A stretch of DNA of 64,000 nucleotides from Lenzites betulinus (GCA_022264855.1 JABYQU010000041.1:248001-312000); one strand, 5' to 3'; counted from the first letter of the stretch, positions 36,150-48,037 are shown. Made by a program: numbers and translations. Notes: generated by a model not told the origin, from the sequence alone.

Positions 36150-37904
36150 TCACGAGCGCACCTTCACGCTCCCGCAGAACCTACACGTCCAAAAGTCGGG
36201 GGGCATCCCGTGCTCGCCGCACACATGGCACGTCCACGCACCCCCATCCCCGTGATGTGCAACGTTCCCTGCGGCACTCCCGGCATCGTCTTGACGAGCA
36301 GCGGCAGCAGCAAGGGCGGCGTCCAACGCAGCAGCGCCATCCGCGAGTCCAGGGCGCAAGAGAAGACAGGCCCCACACTGGAGCGCGAGTGCTTCGTTGA
36401 CGAGCGTGCAGCGTGGGCACGCCCACGGCTTCTCCTGGGATACGACCACATCCGGCCCCTCCCCCGCCTCCCCCGTTGCCGCTTCTGCAGTACGGTGACG
36501 ATGCTTATGCGGGTCGACGACGGAGTTCGTGCGTGTCGGCGGGGGCGTGCGCGCTAGGGTGTGTGCGTGCTTTGGGGCCGGGGGCCGCGAGAGTGAGCGA
36601 GGTTTCGGGAGCTTCGGTGTGCCCGCGCCTGCACCGCGCTCGACGCGCCGAACGGACGGCCGCGGCAGGCCGGCAGTTGAAGATGGGGTGGACGACCCGG
36701 GTGTGGAGGTCGTGGTGGAGGATGGGGCTGACATTCCAGAAAGGGTGGAGAGGGACGAGGATGAGGATTCGTGCCCGTTGCGAGGGCGGAGGCCGCTCCA
36801 AGACGCGGGCGTGCGGCTGCCGGGCGTGCCGGAAGCTGATGGCGAGGGTGAGTAGCCGCTGAGGCCTTCGCCTAGCCCCGAGGGGTGGAGGCCTGGCCGC
36901 GACGTAGGTGTGGAACTGGACGAGGACGAGGAGGGCGAGGGCGACTCGTCGATGATGATGATCTCGGGCTCGGGAGAGCCGTCCGAGTCGTCTCCTGTCA
37001 GGTCGATGACGTCGTCTTGCACGCTCTCTTGGGCGGCTTTGGCGGCCTCTGCCTGCGCCACCGCGCCCGAGGCGCACGCTTTCTCGTCGCGGATTCTGCG
37101 CTCGGCAGCCTGTGGCAACGCACGCATCAGTCTACGGCTTCCCCGCATTTGTGGCGTAAAGCGACTAACCTCCGCGGCGAGTTCTCTGGGCGTCTTGTTG
37201 GTGCGGGCCATACCCCCAATCCGACCGCCGCCGCCGAGAATAACGCTGATCTGTCTGCGCTTCTCTGCAGCTTCAACGGCTTTCTGCTTGGCTATGTGCG
37301 GGGGTAGGTCGTGCGAGACGTTGGCCCCTACGCGGTGGCCGTTCGAGTAGAAGCCCTCTCCTGAGTAGCCGGACTGCCGGAGGGCTGCGTATTCATCTTC
37401 TAAGCCAGACAGGAACTTGTAGAATTTATCGTCGTGTGGGCCATGAACGTTGTGTGTAAGCTGTATGTATGACAGGTGAGTATCACGTAGTAGCAGCGAT
37501 ATTTGATGGACGGACCTCGTGAAGCATGGTATGAATTACCTCTTCTTGGTCGTAGAATGTGTCTGGTGCGTGTGGTGGGCGTAGCCGCACTAAGATCTTC
37601 TGACCAGCGTTAATGTCTGACATTATTTCAGTTAGCACTACCTCCACATGGTGCAAATCGGATGCGCACTTAAGCCTGGAATGGGGCTCCTATCAGCAAG
37701 TACGCTCTCTCACTGTCTATTATCCGACTTACCGAGCAGATTTGGACTTTCGGGGAAGAACTCGGAGAGAACAGGCAAAACCCAGCCATGTTTGCGCATG
37801 ATGGGCTTGACGAGGGACGCAACCCTCTGCAGGAGGAGGAGAGCTTTGTCTGCATGTGGGCGGTCCTTGAGGTGTGAGAAGGCGTTGACGAAGACGTCGG
37901 GCAT
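36150..37904 (-). CDS. WSS1: WLM-domain metalloprotease Wss1-like, with SIM and two RanBP2-type zinc fingers
   Basis: Four minus-strand exons: 37904-37733, 37616-37516, 37460-37170, 37109-36150; 507 aa. Wss1 proteins (SPRTN-related) cleave proteins crosslinked to DNA, guided by SUMO. The WLM domain holds the zinc-binding HELTH (residues 90-94) followed by NVHGPHDDKFY and GFYSNGHRVG, where the third zinc ligand is expected. Downstream lie VIDLT (222-226) and a second hydrophobic-acidic stretch EIIIIDES, both typical SUMO-interacting motifs. A long Ser/Pro-rich linker leads to two zinc fingers of the CX2CX10CX2C/CX2CX11CX2C type (Cys419, 422, 433, 436; Cys482, 485, 497, 500). Intron 3 (60 nt) is a multiple of three without a stop, so its retention would keep frame. 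Confidence 0.9.
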
Positions 37905-38688
37905 ATGTTCGTAGTGGGAAGTTAGAGGACGGCGGAGGGGCTGTGGCGGTATATATAACGAATGGGGATTAACGCAGGGTTAGGTTGTGGCAGCGTTTGT
38001 CAGAGAGCGGAGGACGCAGCCTGGCCGAGCTCAGCCACAAACGCGTCCGCCCACGTGCGCCCACATGGCCCAGAGCGCGTCCCGTCGTGTCCCGCTCACC
38101 GACACGCCCCCGCGTACTGCCCCACTCCCCCCCCAGCATCCTCGCCGTCGCCGTCGCCGGCATCCTACACAGTCTTGGGCCACGGAATATTGTCGGTATC
38201 AATGCTGCGCGCAATTTCGCGAGCTGTGAACGTCCGACACTCTCCGGCGCCCCGACAATAGACATATAGATGAAGGCTAAACTTGTATCATATCGCGAGC
38301 GCTGGAATAATTGGCATTCGAGGAAGCTACATAGGGAAGTTTAGTTCTAAACCACCTGCTGCTCTTGCCTAGTGCACCGTCTGGCTCGGGCGGGATGGTG
38401 GGTATGTAACTTGGTGGGCGACTCGGTGAACGGAGATTGGCGGTTTTGACGGCTCCGCTCACGCAAGCATGCAGGCTCCGAGGCGATAACAGAAACGAGG
38501 CCGCAGCGCGGTGTGCACGAACCTTCCGGCGTCTGCGCAAGCCGGGTCTCACTTGTTGCGCGACGTGCTGCGATATCGATGTGTCGGGTCTCTATGGCGC
38601 TTGTGCATGCCAGAATGAAGGGCACGTTCAGGCCTGGGCGGTCGCGCCTCCGAACTTGCTGGCAACACGGAAAACACAAAGTGGTGCG
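37905..38688. other. Intergenic region WSS1-EEF2KMT
   Basis: About 780 bp upstream of WSS1 and downstream of EEF2KMT (both minus). Open frames at 37969-38269 on both strands are GC-rich shadows with no family match. Confidence 0.5.
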
Positions 38689-40122
38689 CTAAACTGCTGT
38701 TGATTGTAGCTTGAATATTTTTACCACCTGCGCCGACGCCGATTGACCGAGCTCTGCGGAGCTCGTGAAGATGTTGTCAGCCGCAAGCGATGTAGTGACT
38801 ATCTCTACTGAGAGGCGTTCCTCTGGCAAGCTTTTAGGTACGGTCAAGAAACATTCAGCCCTGGACTCACCGGCTTGCCGTACAAACTGGAGCAGAGTCT
38901 CCTCGTTGCGTTGGGTTAAGGCGATGTAGGCCTTTCGGCGATTGCCACGATTAGGGCGAGCTAGAGCAAGTACTAGGGTATCAATCAGAGGTGGTATGAT
39001 GGAAGGGTCATAGACCTGGGAGACGTTAGCTTTAAAGTATACCGTACATGGTATAGACACCCACCACATCCGCGCCCAGAATGACATCTGGCTGTGCCTG
39101 GTCGAACAACGCGCGCGCGAAAGAGCTTCCTTGAGGGTCCGCAGCGTCGAACCAGTCAAATGTACGCAGCTCCAGGTCGGGATGCTTATGAGACTGGTCT
39201 GTGTCTATATCAAGACATATGCCGTTAAGGCGTGCCGAAACGCACTCACTGCAGGGCAACCTTAAATTATCTTCGCAACGTTGTAGGACAGGGTCGTGCA
39301 CATCAGTAAGCCAGAGCGACGAAGTGCGACCGGCATCTTCTAGCTGGATAGTTGCGGAGACTATGCCCAAAAATCCCACTCCGCACCCCAGCTCTAGTGC
39401 TCTTTTGCCTTGCACGAGTTCTGAAGATCTCTTTCAGCTCTAGGAAGATTCCGTGATGCGATATGTCCCACCCGGATGCGACAGAAGATACTGCGCAAGG
39501 ACCAAGCTTGCTGACCAAGTTCGCAAGCCAGTGGTTCCACCCTCGATTATTGTTCGAGACTCCAGCAATGTCGCATTAGCATGGCCGGGGTACACAGGAT
39601 GTGCCGGAGGATGTTCCGAGGGCCATAGATAGGTCAGATAGGAAGCCGAAGGCGGAATCGCGCCCAAGTTGTGTCTTGAACGTATATAAGCATCGGCATT
39701 TTATAAAGTCGAAGGCTGACGTTGCATGCGCCCACATACGAGGAAAGTTCTTGAACAAGGTCGATGTGGTGCGTGTATATGCGCTCGTCAATTTCATCCT
39801 TTACAAACACTGATCAGGTCGTAACGAATGTCTCCGTCAAAATATGTCGTGCCTCATCCGCTACTAGCTCTTCAAGCCAGTCGATAGCCCACCTCCAGAA
39901 CGAACTCTGGTACTGCTTGGAAGGCGGGAAGGCTTCGAAGTGGTGGCTTAGCAAGATATGGTCCAGCAGAAAGCTATGCAGCGGGTTAAACGTGATATCC
40001 TCCTTTCGTATTGATTTCGGGGGCTGCAGTGTACCGTATGCACGCAAGACGTCGAAGAGCGGGTTAGAAAGCATGATTGCTTGCGCATGAGTGGAAAGTA
40101 ACGATTCGGGGAGGATGATCAT
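38689..40122 (-). CDS. EEF2KMT: Protein-lysine methyltransferase EEF2KMT/FAM86 (Efm3-like)
   Basis: Seven minus-strand exons: 40122-39865, 39798-39740, 39674-39472, 39420-39250, 39204-39065, 39015-38871, 38822-38689; 369 aa. FAM86/Efm3 enzymes trimethylate a lysine of elongation factor eEF2 using SAM. The N-terminal helical domain (FNPLHSFLLDHILLSHHFEA, FWRWAIDWLEEL) and the segment EGGTTGLRTWSASLVLAQYL are typical of the family. The SAM fold has motif I ALELGCGVGF (181-190), post-I LWLTDVHDPVLQRCEDNL and the GADVVYDP motif of the MTF16 group. Introns 4 (45 nt) and 6 (48 nt) are very short and in-frame, so a read-through isoform is possible. Exon 1 uses a GTAGCG donor, the least certain junction. 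Confidence 0.85.
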
Positions 40123-40213
40123 TAGACGCCCCGTTTTTGAGAGCCTGCCCTGAGGTGCCACGTGATGCCACGACAGAAATGCCTCGACTCAAGTTTTTGC
40201 ACGACGGCCTCCA
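40123..40213. promoter_or_regulatory. 91-bp bidirectional promoter, EEF2KMT / mS45
   Basis: Only 91 bp separate the two divergent start codons, so the genes must share promoter elements or overlap in their 5' UTRs. No TATA box is visible; a CACGTGATG word lies near 40159-40167. Confidence 0.6.
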
Positions 40214-41651
40214 ATGCTCGCCCATCTCGCTCAGGCTTCGCGTCGACCGGCTCGGTCATGGCTTTCTGCTATAGCTCCCCGGCGACACTATGCCGCTGGA
40301 CCCGACAGCGCTGACCCATTCAAGGAAGGCCCGACATATGCCACATGGCTCCGCACGGAGGGTTTGAAGTACAGGGACCCTCACCGACCGAACAACTGGC
40401 TTGGAGGCGAAACAGTTGAGTTCGTCTACCTTGATTGTACGCTGTGCATGAGTAGCTGACTTTCCGACGCGTCGTTTTGCAGCCGTTTCCTTTGAATCCT
40501 ACATTCAAGCCGCCCACCCCAGTTTCGGATAGCCTCCGTAACTCGATATGGAATGACTACATGCGCGATCCTGCCACGTACAACGTACGCTTCCTCGCGC
40601 AGCAGCACGGGTTGAGCATCGCGCGTGTAGACGCGATATTGCGGTTAAAGGGGCTCGAGGAGAGCTGGCGAAAGGTGAGCGTCGGTTTCGTGGCAACATG
40701 ACGATGCGATCTCGTGGGATGAGTATAAATCGATTAGTCTTTAAGACACCTACGTGGTTACAAAACGTTGCATCCGTGCTCTCTGATTTTGTCGCATCTC
40801 TGTTCGTATCTCATTAACCTCTTTACTGACTACGCATTCTTCCAGGTACGTGCTGCTGTGGATTAATTATGGAGAATCTCGGCATCTGATGGAAGTTCAT
40901 GTGTGCGGCTATCATCAACAGGAGGTGAGTGCGCGAGTCGGTGCTTTTCTCATGATGAGAACTTCATCATCATTCGCGCTTGGAAGACGATCCGTTGTGC
41001 CTTACATCACTCGGACCATGGTTCCAACCATCTTTCAACCCCATCTGAACCTTCCTTCGGGCGGGTGTGTTTTGCGGGTAGAAGGCTAACTAGGTCAATT
41101 TTTGCAGAACAAACAACTCCAGACCGGTTTCCTGAAGGGCATGGAGTATATCCTCGGCGTCACTGCCAAGGAGTCGTCCAGCCGGGGTATCCGCACTGCA
41201 GCTCAAGAACTCGGTGAGGATGCAGCCGAAGCCGACGCAATTTCGGAGAGCACCAAGTCGCTTGCGCGCGACCGATATCAACGACTATTCTGGGAGCCAG
41301 TGACAGAAGGCCAGGTCAGTCCTTGCCGATTTTCCGCGCGGCGGATGACTCTTGACATTCAATCTTCAGGCACCTATAATACCCACTGAGCTTGCGCGGG
41401 CCGCTGAGGATGCCGTAAAGCTTTCAGCCAGACAAGACGCCGCCAAGCTCAAGAGGCTGCGAGGTCTCAGTACCCACACTGAGCCCGAGCGTGTTGTGGA
41501 GCACGCGAATCGGCCCACCATGCGGTTCGTCGATGTCGGGGTGAAGTTCCTCGATGTGGACGACCGACTTAAGCGTGTTAACGCCGCGAAGCGCCGCGCG
41601 CTAATGAAACGCCGCCATAGACCCGCCCCTGACGTTGCGGAGCATAATTAG
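40214..41651 (+). CDS. Mitochondrial small ribosomal subunit protein mS45 (Bot1/Mrps35 family)
   Basis: Four exons: 40214 to about 40414 (or 40423), 40483-40674, 41108-41314, 41370-41651; about 293 aa. The basic, Ser/Ala/Arg-rich start (MLAHLAQASRRPARSWLS) is a mitochondrial targeting sequence. The mature part matches the Bot1p domain: NPTFKPPTPVSDSLRNSIW, VRFLAQQHGLSIARVDAILRL, LQTGFLKGMEYILGV and a basic C terminus. These proteins are fungal-specific parts of the 37S mitoribosome, first described as Bot1 in fission yeast. The end of exon 1 is uncertain: phase allows a donor at GTTGAG or GTCTAC. Intron 2 is 433 nt, much longer than others here, and may hide an alternative exon near 40854-40922. 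Confidence 0.82.
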
Positions 41652-42899
41652 CAGAGCTAGGCTGGGAAGCTCCCCTCGGATACGCTCTGTTCATCTTACG
41701 GAAGTTAATATACGCACTTGTAATTCAATCATGCACGATGTTCTGTCGTCTGGTGCAGGCTAGCGATTGCTGTCATTGAGCTCAGGGTGCTTCCCTGATC
41801 AAGGCAATCTTTTTGGCTTCTTGAGCGGGGAGCAGCTCGGGAGCGATGATGCTGGCCCTCGGGGAGGCATGCGAATTCCCTGGTTCTCTTTCCCAAGCTT
41901 GCCGCTGGCCTAGTACACGGGAGCCAAACAACTGATGTGTTTGTGTCCGCATCTACTGTCCCCGGGCAGCCCTGAGGCTGTTGCTCGGTAGAGGTTCGCG
42001 GGGACGTCGACCCCTCTAGACCCTGCACACTCACTCCCTTAATATCGAGTCCCCCGAACCCGCCACTGCCGCGAGCGAGGGTCCTAATTCCGCTGTGATC
42101 GACAGGCTCGCCACGTTGCCCCCGGCTCGCCCTGGCTCGCCTGCATCGCCGTCCAATAACAAATGCAGCGGCAATCCCGCACTCCCATCAGTCGGTGCGC
42201 TTCGCGGAAGGTTCCTTGGCCCAATCTAACGGCAGAGAGGTACTAGCGGCGCTACCCTTGCGGCAAATGCGACCTATCCCGTCTGGCCGGTGAGAGGCCG
42301 CGCCCTCCAACAAGACACTGGAACATGAAGCCCATCGCAGGCCAGCTGCTCCGTTTGCACCCGCCGCCCGCTCCGCTGTCGTAACTCCCACAGCGTGAGC
42401 CTCCACATCATGGCTCGTCACGGCATTGATCATAGCACCTGAGTGCCTCGCCAGGCCGCGAAGCATCACCGCTGGCGGCCTCGCTTGCCTTCCTCGTAGG
42501 CCCCCGCCTTGACCGACAGGCGTGTGCGTGCCCTGGCGCTGTTGGAGTTCGGCGGTGTCACGGAGAGGCAGCACGGGGAGCATGGTGCCTACATCCCGGC
42601 CGGAGGCATGCGGCTCACAATTGTTTTTGGGGAAGAGGGGCCCTAGCGGCGTGCTCGCGTAGGCATAGCCCCGGCTCGGCTGGGGGTTCCTGATGGAATG
42701 GAACGGACGCAGTCGCGTGCGCTTGTTGTCTCCGGGACGCTCGAGCCCCTAGGCGCAGGACCAGCGCGCCCCTCGGGGATTCCCATACCGTCGCGGCCCC
42801 GGGCAGGCGCGTTGATCATATATTGCTGGGCGGGTGACACCTGGCTGCGACTTCGATTGTGAACACAACACGCCTGTTACTCTTGCCCCCTACATCGTC
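41652..42899. other. Gene-free region before the FAD monooxygenase
   Basis: About 1.25 kb, GC-rich, with repeated GGCTCGCC words near 42108-42140. Minus-strand frames (41729-42034, 42188-42583, 42643-42840) match nothing I know and lack splice support. It could be a degenerated gene. Confidence 0.4.
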
Positions 42900-44921
42900 A
42901 TGAGCTCCGAGGTGAGCACTGGCCGCGTCCCTCTCCCTTCGCAACGGCTGGTGCTGATTATGACTAGTCTACGAGATCGAACCCGCCGCTGCAGACTGTG
43001 CTGCCGATCACGTTCATCATCGTGGGAGGAGGTGCGCGATCGTGCGGACTGCGTCCGAACTTCTTCGTCCTGACGAGAACCTCGGCTTGACAGGCATTGC
43101 TGGCTTGTCATGCGCGATAGCTTTGAAGCGGGTGGGCCACACCCCAATTGTGCTGGAGAGAAGACAGAGAGCGTCCGTGGTGCGCACCCTCCCCCCTCGT
43201 ACGATTCCAGCGTTTGTCTAACCTAGGGGCGTCTCCTGCAGGCCTCGTACACAGGCGTGCGATTACCTCCAAACTGCACCAAAATCCTATTCCATTGGGG
43301 GCTGCGGCAGGCCATGTACGACAATGCATTGCCCTCACATACTATGTTGTTCACCGAATGTAGGCCAGTGGCGCGTGGCGCTAGGATACCCCCGCTGATT
43401 GATGTGCACAGATGGGACCGGCGACTACTTGGGGGCGCAAGTTTTTGATGAGGCTTTCATCAAGGAGACGCGGGGCATGTACATGGTTGCTGCGGTACGT
43501 CGAAGCACCATGTGATGGCGCCACGGCGCGTACTAATACTCCGTCTCGACGCTCTACTAGCATTGCAGTCTGTACAAGGTCCTATACGACGCAGCGATGG
43601 CAGCAGGGATTGAGGTGCGGATGGGCGCGGAAGTTGAAGAGATCGACCCCGACAGCCCTACGGTGAAATTGGTGTCCGGAGAAATTCTCACGGCCGACGT
43701 CCTTGTGGGAGCAGACGGGGAGTTCGGTAAGGCGCGTCAAGTGGTCGCTGGCGAGAAGGCAATGGGATCTCGTACCGGAATGGCGCTTTACGAGTATGTC
43801 GTCAAGGAGTACCAAAGCTGCACGAGGGCTCATTAGGTCGTTCCTAGCTCCTCGTACGGCGGCACGGTGATACAGAAGTACGTTGGGGAGTATGCAGGGG
43901 AAACCGGCTGGATATTCGACAAGGATGTAAGTTATCCTTTTCACTTTGTCGTGCTATATTGACATTCTTCCCTGTACTAGAATGCAGTCATCGGTGCGCT
44001 GGGTGCTGGACACGCCATCATATCATTCCCCATAGTGAGTGTCACATGTCGCAACCCACGTAGCCATAGAGTTCACAAACGTGCGACATTTTTAGAACAC
44101 CAATGGAGACTACGCCTTCCAATGGTATGGTCCAGACGAGGACAGCAATGGACACTACGGCGACCCTGCGGAAGCGGATATCTATTCAGTCGCAAAACCG
44201 GATGAGGGGGCGTAAGCAGCGGAATAATTCAACCTTGGCAGAACGCTGACTGACGCCTGCTGCAGACTGAAGATGATCATGCCATTGGTGAAAAAGGCGG
44301 TCCGCGTCTCAGTACGAAAGCACGAAGATCTCGACAGTTGGGTAGCACCCGACGCGCGGTTAGCCCTCATTGGAGAGGCAGCACATCCATTCCCGGTGAG
44401 TCGGAGTATAGGCGTATACGGCGTACAAACACTCAATGGCCGCTGGTCTGACACAGCCTGCCACAATACAAGCTACCGCGATGGCGATAGAGGATGGCGC
44501 AGTCCTTGCGAAGATTTTCTCTCATCTGCTAGAGAGGCGACAGATAGTGGACTTCCTCGAGGCCTACCAGGAAATCCGACAACCCCGCGTCAACTACGTT
44601 CACGCGCAAGAACACGAAACCATGATGATCACGGTGGCTGACGGCGAGGTCGCCGAAATCCGCAATCGCACAATGCGGGCCAACACCGAAGCGGGGAAGA
44701 ACGTCCTAGAGGGCGACGCAGAGGTCGCGACGAAGCAGTGGTCCGACATGGTGGAGATCTTCGGATACGACTGCGAGGACGCAGCGGACGAGTGGTGGAT
44801 GGAGTGGGGCATACTCCGCGAGCGCGCGCTCAGTGTCGGCGAGCTTCCCACCGGAGCCGTGCTCGACTTCTCAAAGATGGCCGTGCAGGTCAACTCCACC
44901 GTCGCCGAGGAGTCCCTCTGA
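42900..44921 (+). CDS. FAD-dependent monooxygenase (salicylate hydroxylase-like)
   Basis: Eleven exons: 42900-42911, 42968-43031, 43094-43179, 43242-43359, 43412-43494, 43561-43797, 43837-43926, 43981-44034, 44096-44211, 44266-44395, 44457-44921; 484 aa. The group A flavoprotein fold is clear: dinucleotide-binding FIIVGGGIAGLSCAIAL (GxGxxG at residues 24-29), LERR for the ribose, VLVGADGEFGKAR (the DG motif) and IGEAAHPFP (the GD-type motif, here GEAAHP), then ATIQATAMAIEDGAVLAKI. Such enzymes hydroxylate aromatic or related substrates with NAD(P)H and O2. The substrate is unknown. The first coding exon is only 12 nt. For exon 4 an alternative upstream acceptor (after 43225) would add five residues. 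The MFS permease gene next door is convergent and might act in the same catabolic route. Confidence 0.9.
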
Positions 44922-45246
44922 TGCGCTACGGACTTATCCCCCTTCATGCCTCGCCGTGCTGTATCCCTCCCTTCCTCCCGTCCCACGGCCGTCATTCCAA
45001 ATGCACCCTATTCCCGCTCGGCACGCCACCTTACGTTACCGTTGGTCAGATGTTTCTCTGTGTGACAGACTGTCTCCGGTATTATTCACTGGAATCTCTC
45101 TCCCTTCGGCATCGTATCATGAGGATCCATAGTGAAATTGTCTTCTGATAGAGCTACACTTATGCTTTCGTGTTTTTCGTTATTATGCAGTCTACCTACA
45201 ATGCTACCGCTCCGGACACCGTCTCGGGGACATCATGGCTCAGCGC
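44922..45246. other. Convergent 3' ends (monooxygenase and permease)
   Basis: 325 bp between convergent stop codons, pyrimidine-rich, with no gene. Confidence 0.65.
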
Positions 45247-47629
45247 TCAGTACGCGAAGCGGAAGTTCATCCGTGCATTCCCCTGCACGCGTCATCGTTA
45301 GCATGTGGCTGGTTTGTCAGGGAGGAAGATGTGACGTACCTTATCCTTCGTTGTCTCGAGGTATTCGTGTTGTTCCTACATGGATGTGTGGTTAGTATTT
45401 TACGCGCTGAGGTCGAAGTTATATCATATAATGCCTTACCTTCGCCGTCCAAGAGTTCCAGATCCTGTCTCTGCGCCTGTTGATGGTCCGGTAGAAGAAG
45501 TAGATGAAGGCGTAGAGGAACATGTTCATTACGCAGATCGCGATGAGGGCTCGGTTTCCGCGCTTGTCTGTGGGTATCGATTAGCGACTGAGGTCTCATG
45601 AGCAGCAGTTGGCGCGTAGCGGCTTACAAAGGGGCTGCAAATTACAAACCGTTAGCGATGTGGCTTACTCCACGAAGAAGCATGAGCTCACCTTATCGTC
45701 GTCACGGTAGATATTGGCCTGGAGGACACGGCCCGTGAGTGGGGACTATGACGCACTATGTATTGCGTGCAACTTACAGAAACAATGCCGCCGGCTTGGA
45801 CGAACATGTTGTATATTGACGCGGACACGGTTCGAGTGCCTACGCCGGCGGAGTTGGTCGACGCCCACGCGACTTGCACAGGATGCACGTAGGGGAAACC
45901 AGTGATCAGGGTGACGACGGCGAAGTACACCCATGGAGAGGTCTGGGAGGTGAAGGTGTATAGCGCGATGAGCAGAGGTAGCGCGTAGACTTGGAGCGAG
46001 GCGAGGGTGATGATGCGGCTGTCGATGATCTCGCTGATGTAGCACCAGACGAGGAGGAGGATCATGCCGAGGAATTTGGAGGGGATACTGAGGAGGTTGG
46101 ACTGGGTGGTCGTGTAGCCCAAATTCCTTAGCGAGAGTGTAAGATACGTCTGGGGTGGGGTGACGGGAACTGGAGGCGCCAATGAGTATATGTGAGCGAG
46201 CATGCTAGCGTGATGGACATACCCATGAAGACGATACCCATCGCATAGATGGGCCACATCCGCCAGTCCTTCAGGATATCCCAGATCATCCTGACGCTGA
46301 GACCCTCCCTGTTGTGCATATTCGACTTCGAGGGGTCGTCGCGTAGTACACGGTTGACCATGATGACCTCCTCCCTATGAAGGAACTTTCAGCACACAGA
46401 CCGGTATCAAACGCTGCGGGACTACGAACCGCTCGGTGAACCAGCCCTTTGGACGAAACCAGGCCTTCGTCTGCGTCGGACTTGGCGGCATCATGAAGAA
46501 TGACGCGATGCCGATAATGAGGGTGAGGCCGCCCTCGATGAGGAAAAGGTACCGCCATCCAGCCTTCCCGCCGACACCACGGAGCTTGAGAAGTCCCGTG
46601 GCGATGAACGCGCCGACAATCTCAGCAAGGTAGTTGGACACCCAGAACCAAGCCAGACGGAGCGGAACTAGTATGCCGTTTCGGGTTAGTGTATGCCTTG
46701 AAGGCGTGGTAGGCGTACTCACGCTCGCTCTTCGTGTAGAAGTACGAAAGGTAAAGGATCACATCGGGGATAAAGCCTCCCTGCATGAACCCGAGCAAAC
46801 ACCTACGTTCCTTGTCAGCAAAAAGCTCTCGCGTGCGAAGTGCTAAGGTTAGGACGACATACCTTGTGGCGAGGAAGGATGCCCTGCCAGTGAGCCAGAA
46901 TTGGCCGAGGGAGACGAAACTCCAGAGGATCATCTACACCAGATGAGAAGACGCGCATGGGGGAACTCGAAGGTACGTACCTGACTGGGAATCCAGACGT
47001 CGGGACCCACGCGCTTCGAGATGAGCTGGGAAGGGAGCTCCGCGATCAAGAAGCACAACTAAGACAAAATCAGTCCAGGGTCCAAGACAGCGCAGTCCCG
47101 ATCGAACCTTAAACAGTGTGTTCCCCAGGTTGAAGTCGTTCGTCGTCAGCTTGAGGTCCTGCAGGAAGTTATCGGTATTCGCCTGGGAGATATTCGACCG
47201 ATCGAGGTCCAAGCTGAAGAACATGATGAATGCCCAAAGCATGATGAGCCAGTCGATCCTCCGCACGACGCGCTGGGTGTTTTCGTCAGCGGCTCAGTGG
47301 AGCAACAATTGAGTACATGAACTCACGTATTCTTCGCGCCAAGTCCACCGTGCGTTAGGATCGAAACGGTGGGCGTTCTCCCAGCTCGCCGGGGGACGGT
47401 ACTGCTCCAAGGTCTGGGGGTCATCGAAGACTGAGGCCTGCGTCGCAATGCTATCGAGCTCGTGGTTGGGTCTGCGCCAGAAGGACGCCTTCTGGTCAGA
47501 TACCGGCGCGCCGAGCGTCGGTACTTCGACAGTGCTGTCGGTGGGGGTGAGGCCGCTCTTCGTGGAGGCTGTATCCGAGCCTTCGTTGAGAGCCTTGGCG
47601 TAGTACGACTTTGTGAGGACCGTAGACAT
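45247..47629 (-). CDS. MFS permease, anion:cation symporter (Dal5/Tna1-like) family
   Basis: Thirteen minus-strand exons: 47629-47327, 47272-47108, 47058-46981, 46933-46863, 46802-46723, 46667-46430, 46374-46223, 46169-45778, 45718-45692, 45634-45628, 45567-45440, 45375-45340, 45282-45247; 570 aa. Twelve TM helices are expected. The family is recognised by [74 protein letters not shown], and the late [18 protein letters not shown], typical of fungal permeases for allantoate, nicotinate, pantothenate and similar small acids. The Pro-Leu of DDDKPLYKRG is encoded by a 7-nt exon. The C terminus ends NFRFAY. The cytosolic N terminus is about 105 residues. The substrate cannot be assigned. Confidence 0.93.
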
Positions 47630-48037
47630 GGCCGCGAGTCGAGGAGCGGTCGGTGGGACGCTGATCCATGCTTCTCTCGGGTAGGTGTCTTTATAATGGC
47701 GTCAGAAGCAAAACGAAACCCGGGAGTACCTGGATGATATCAGCACGGCGACATTGGCTGGGTATATTGCCCATCGAGTCTGCGATTCGGCCATTGCACA
47801 TTCAATCACGAAATGGCGACATTCGTCGTCCGCGGGAGTAAGAACCACGAACTGGGTCACACCTTGTGCACGCCCGCCTGCGCAGCGCGCGCTTCGACCC
47901 GCTTGCGCCACAAACGTGACAGTCACGGGCGCTCCTTACGGCAGCGTCAGGGCGATTGGTGGAGAAACGGTGAGTTCGCACTCGGCGGTCGTCGATATCG
48001 ATACGCTACACTTTCGCAATTGCTACTTTCTCTCCGC
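47630..48037. other. Intergenic CCT7-MFS permease
   Basis: 408 bp holding the permease promoter and the CCT7 3' UTR. No further element seen. Confidence 0.6.

Noticed and set aside
40952..41048. C/D-box snoRNA in the mS45 intron
   Set aside because: ATGATGA and CTGA boxes occur 97 nt apart, but there is no terminal stem and no convincing internal D'/C' pair.
41729..42583. Decayed retroelement gag on the minus strand
   Set aside because: Composition is vaguely gag-like, but there is no zinc knuckle, protease or reverse transcriptase motif.
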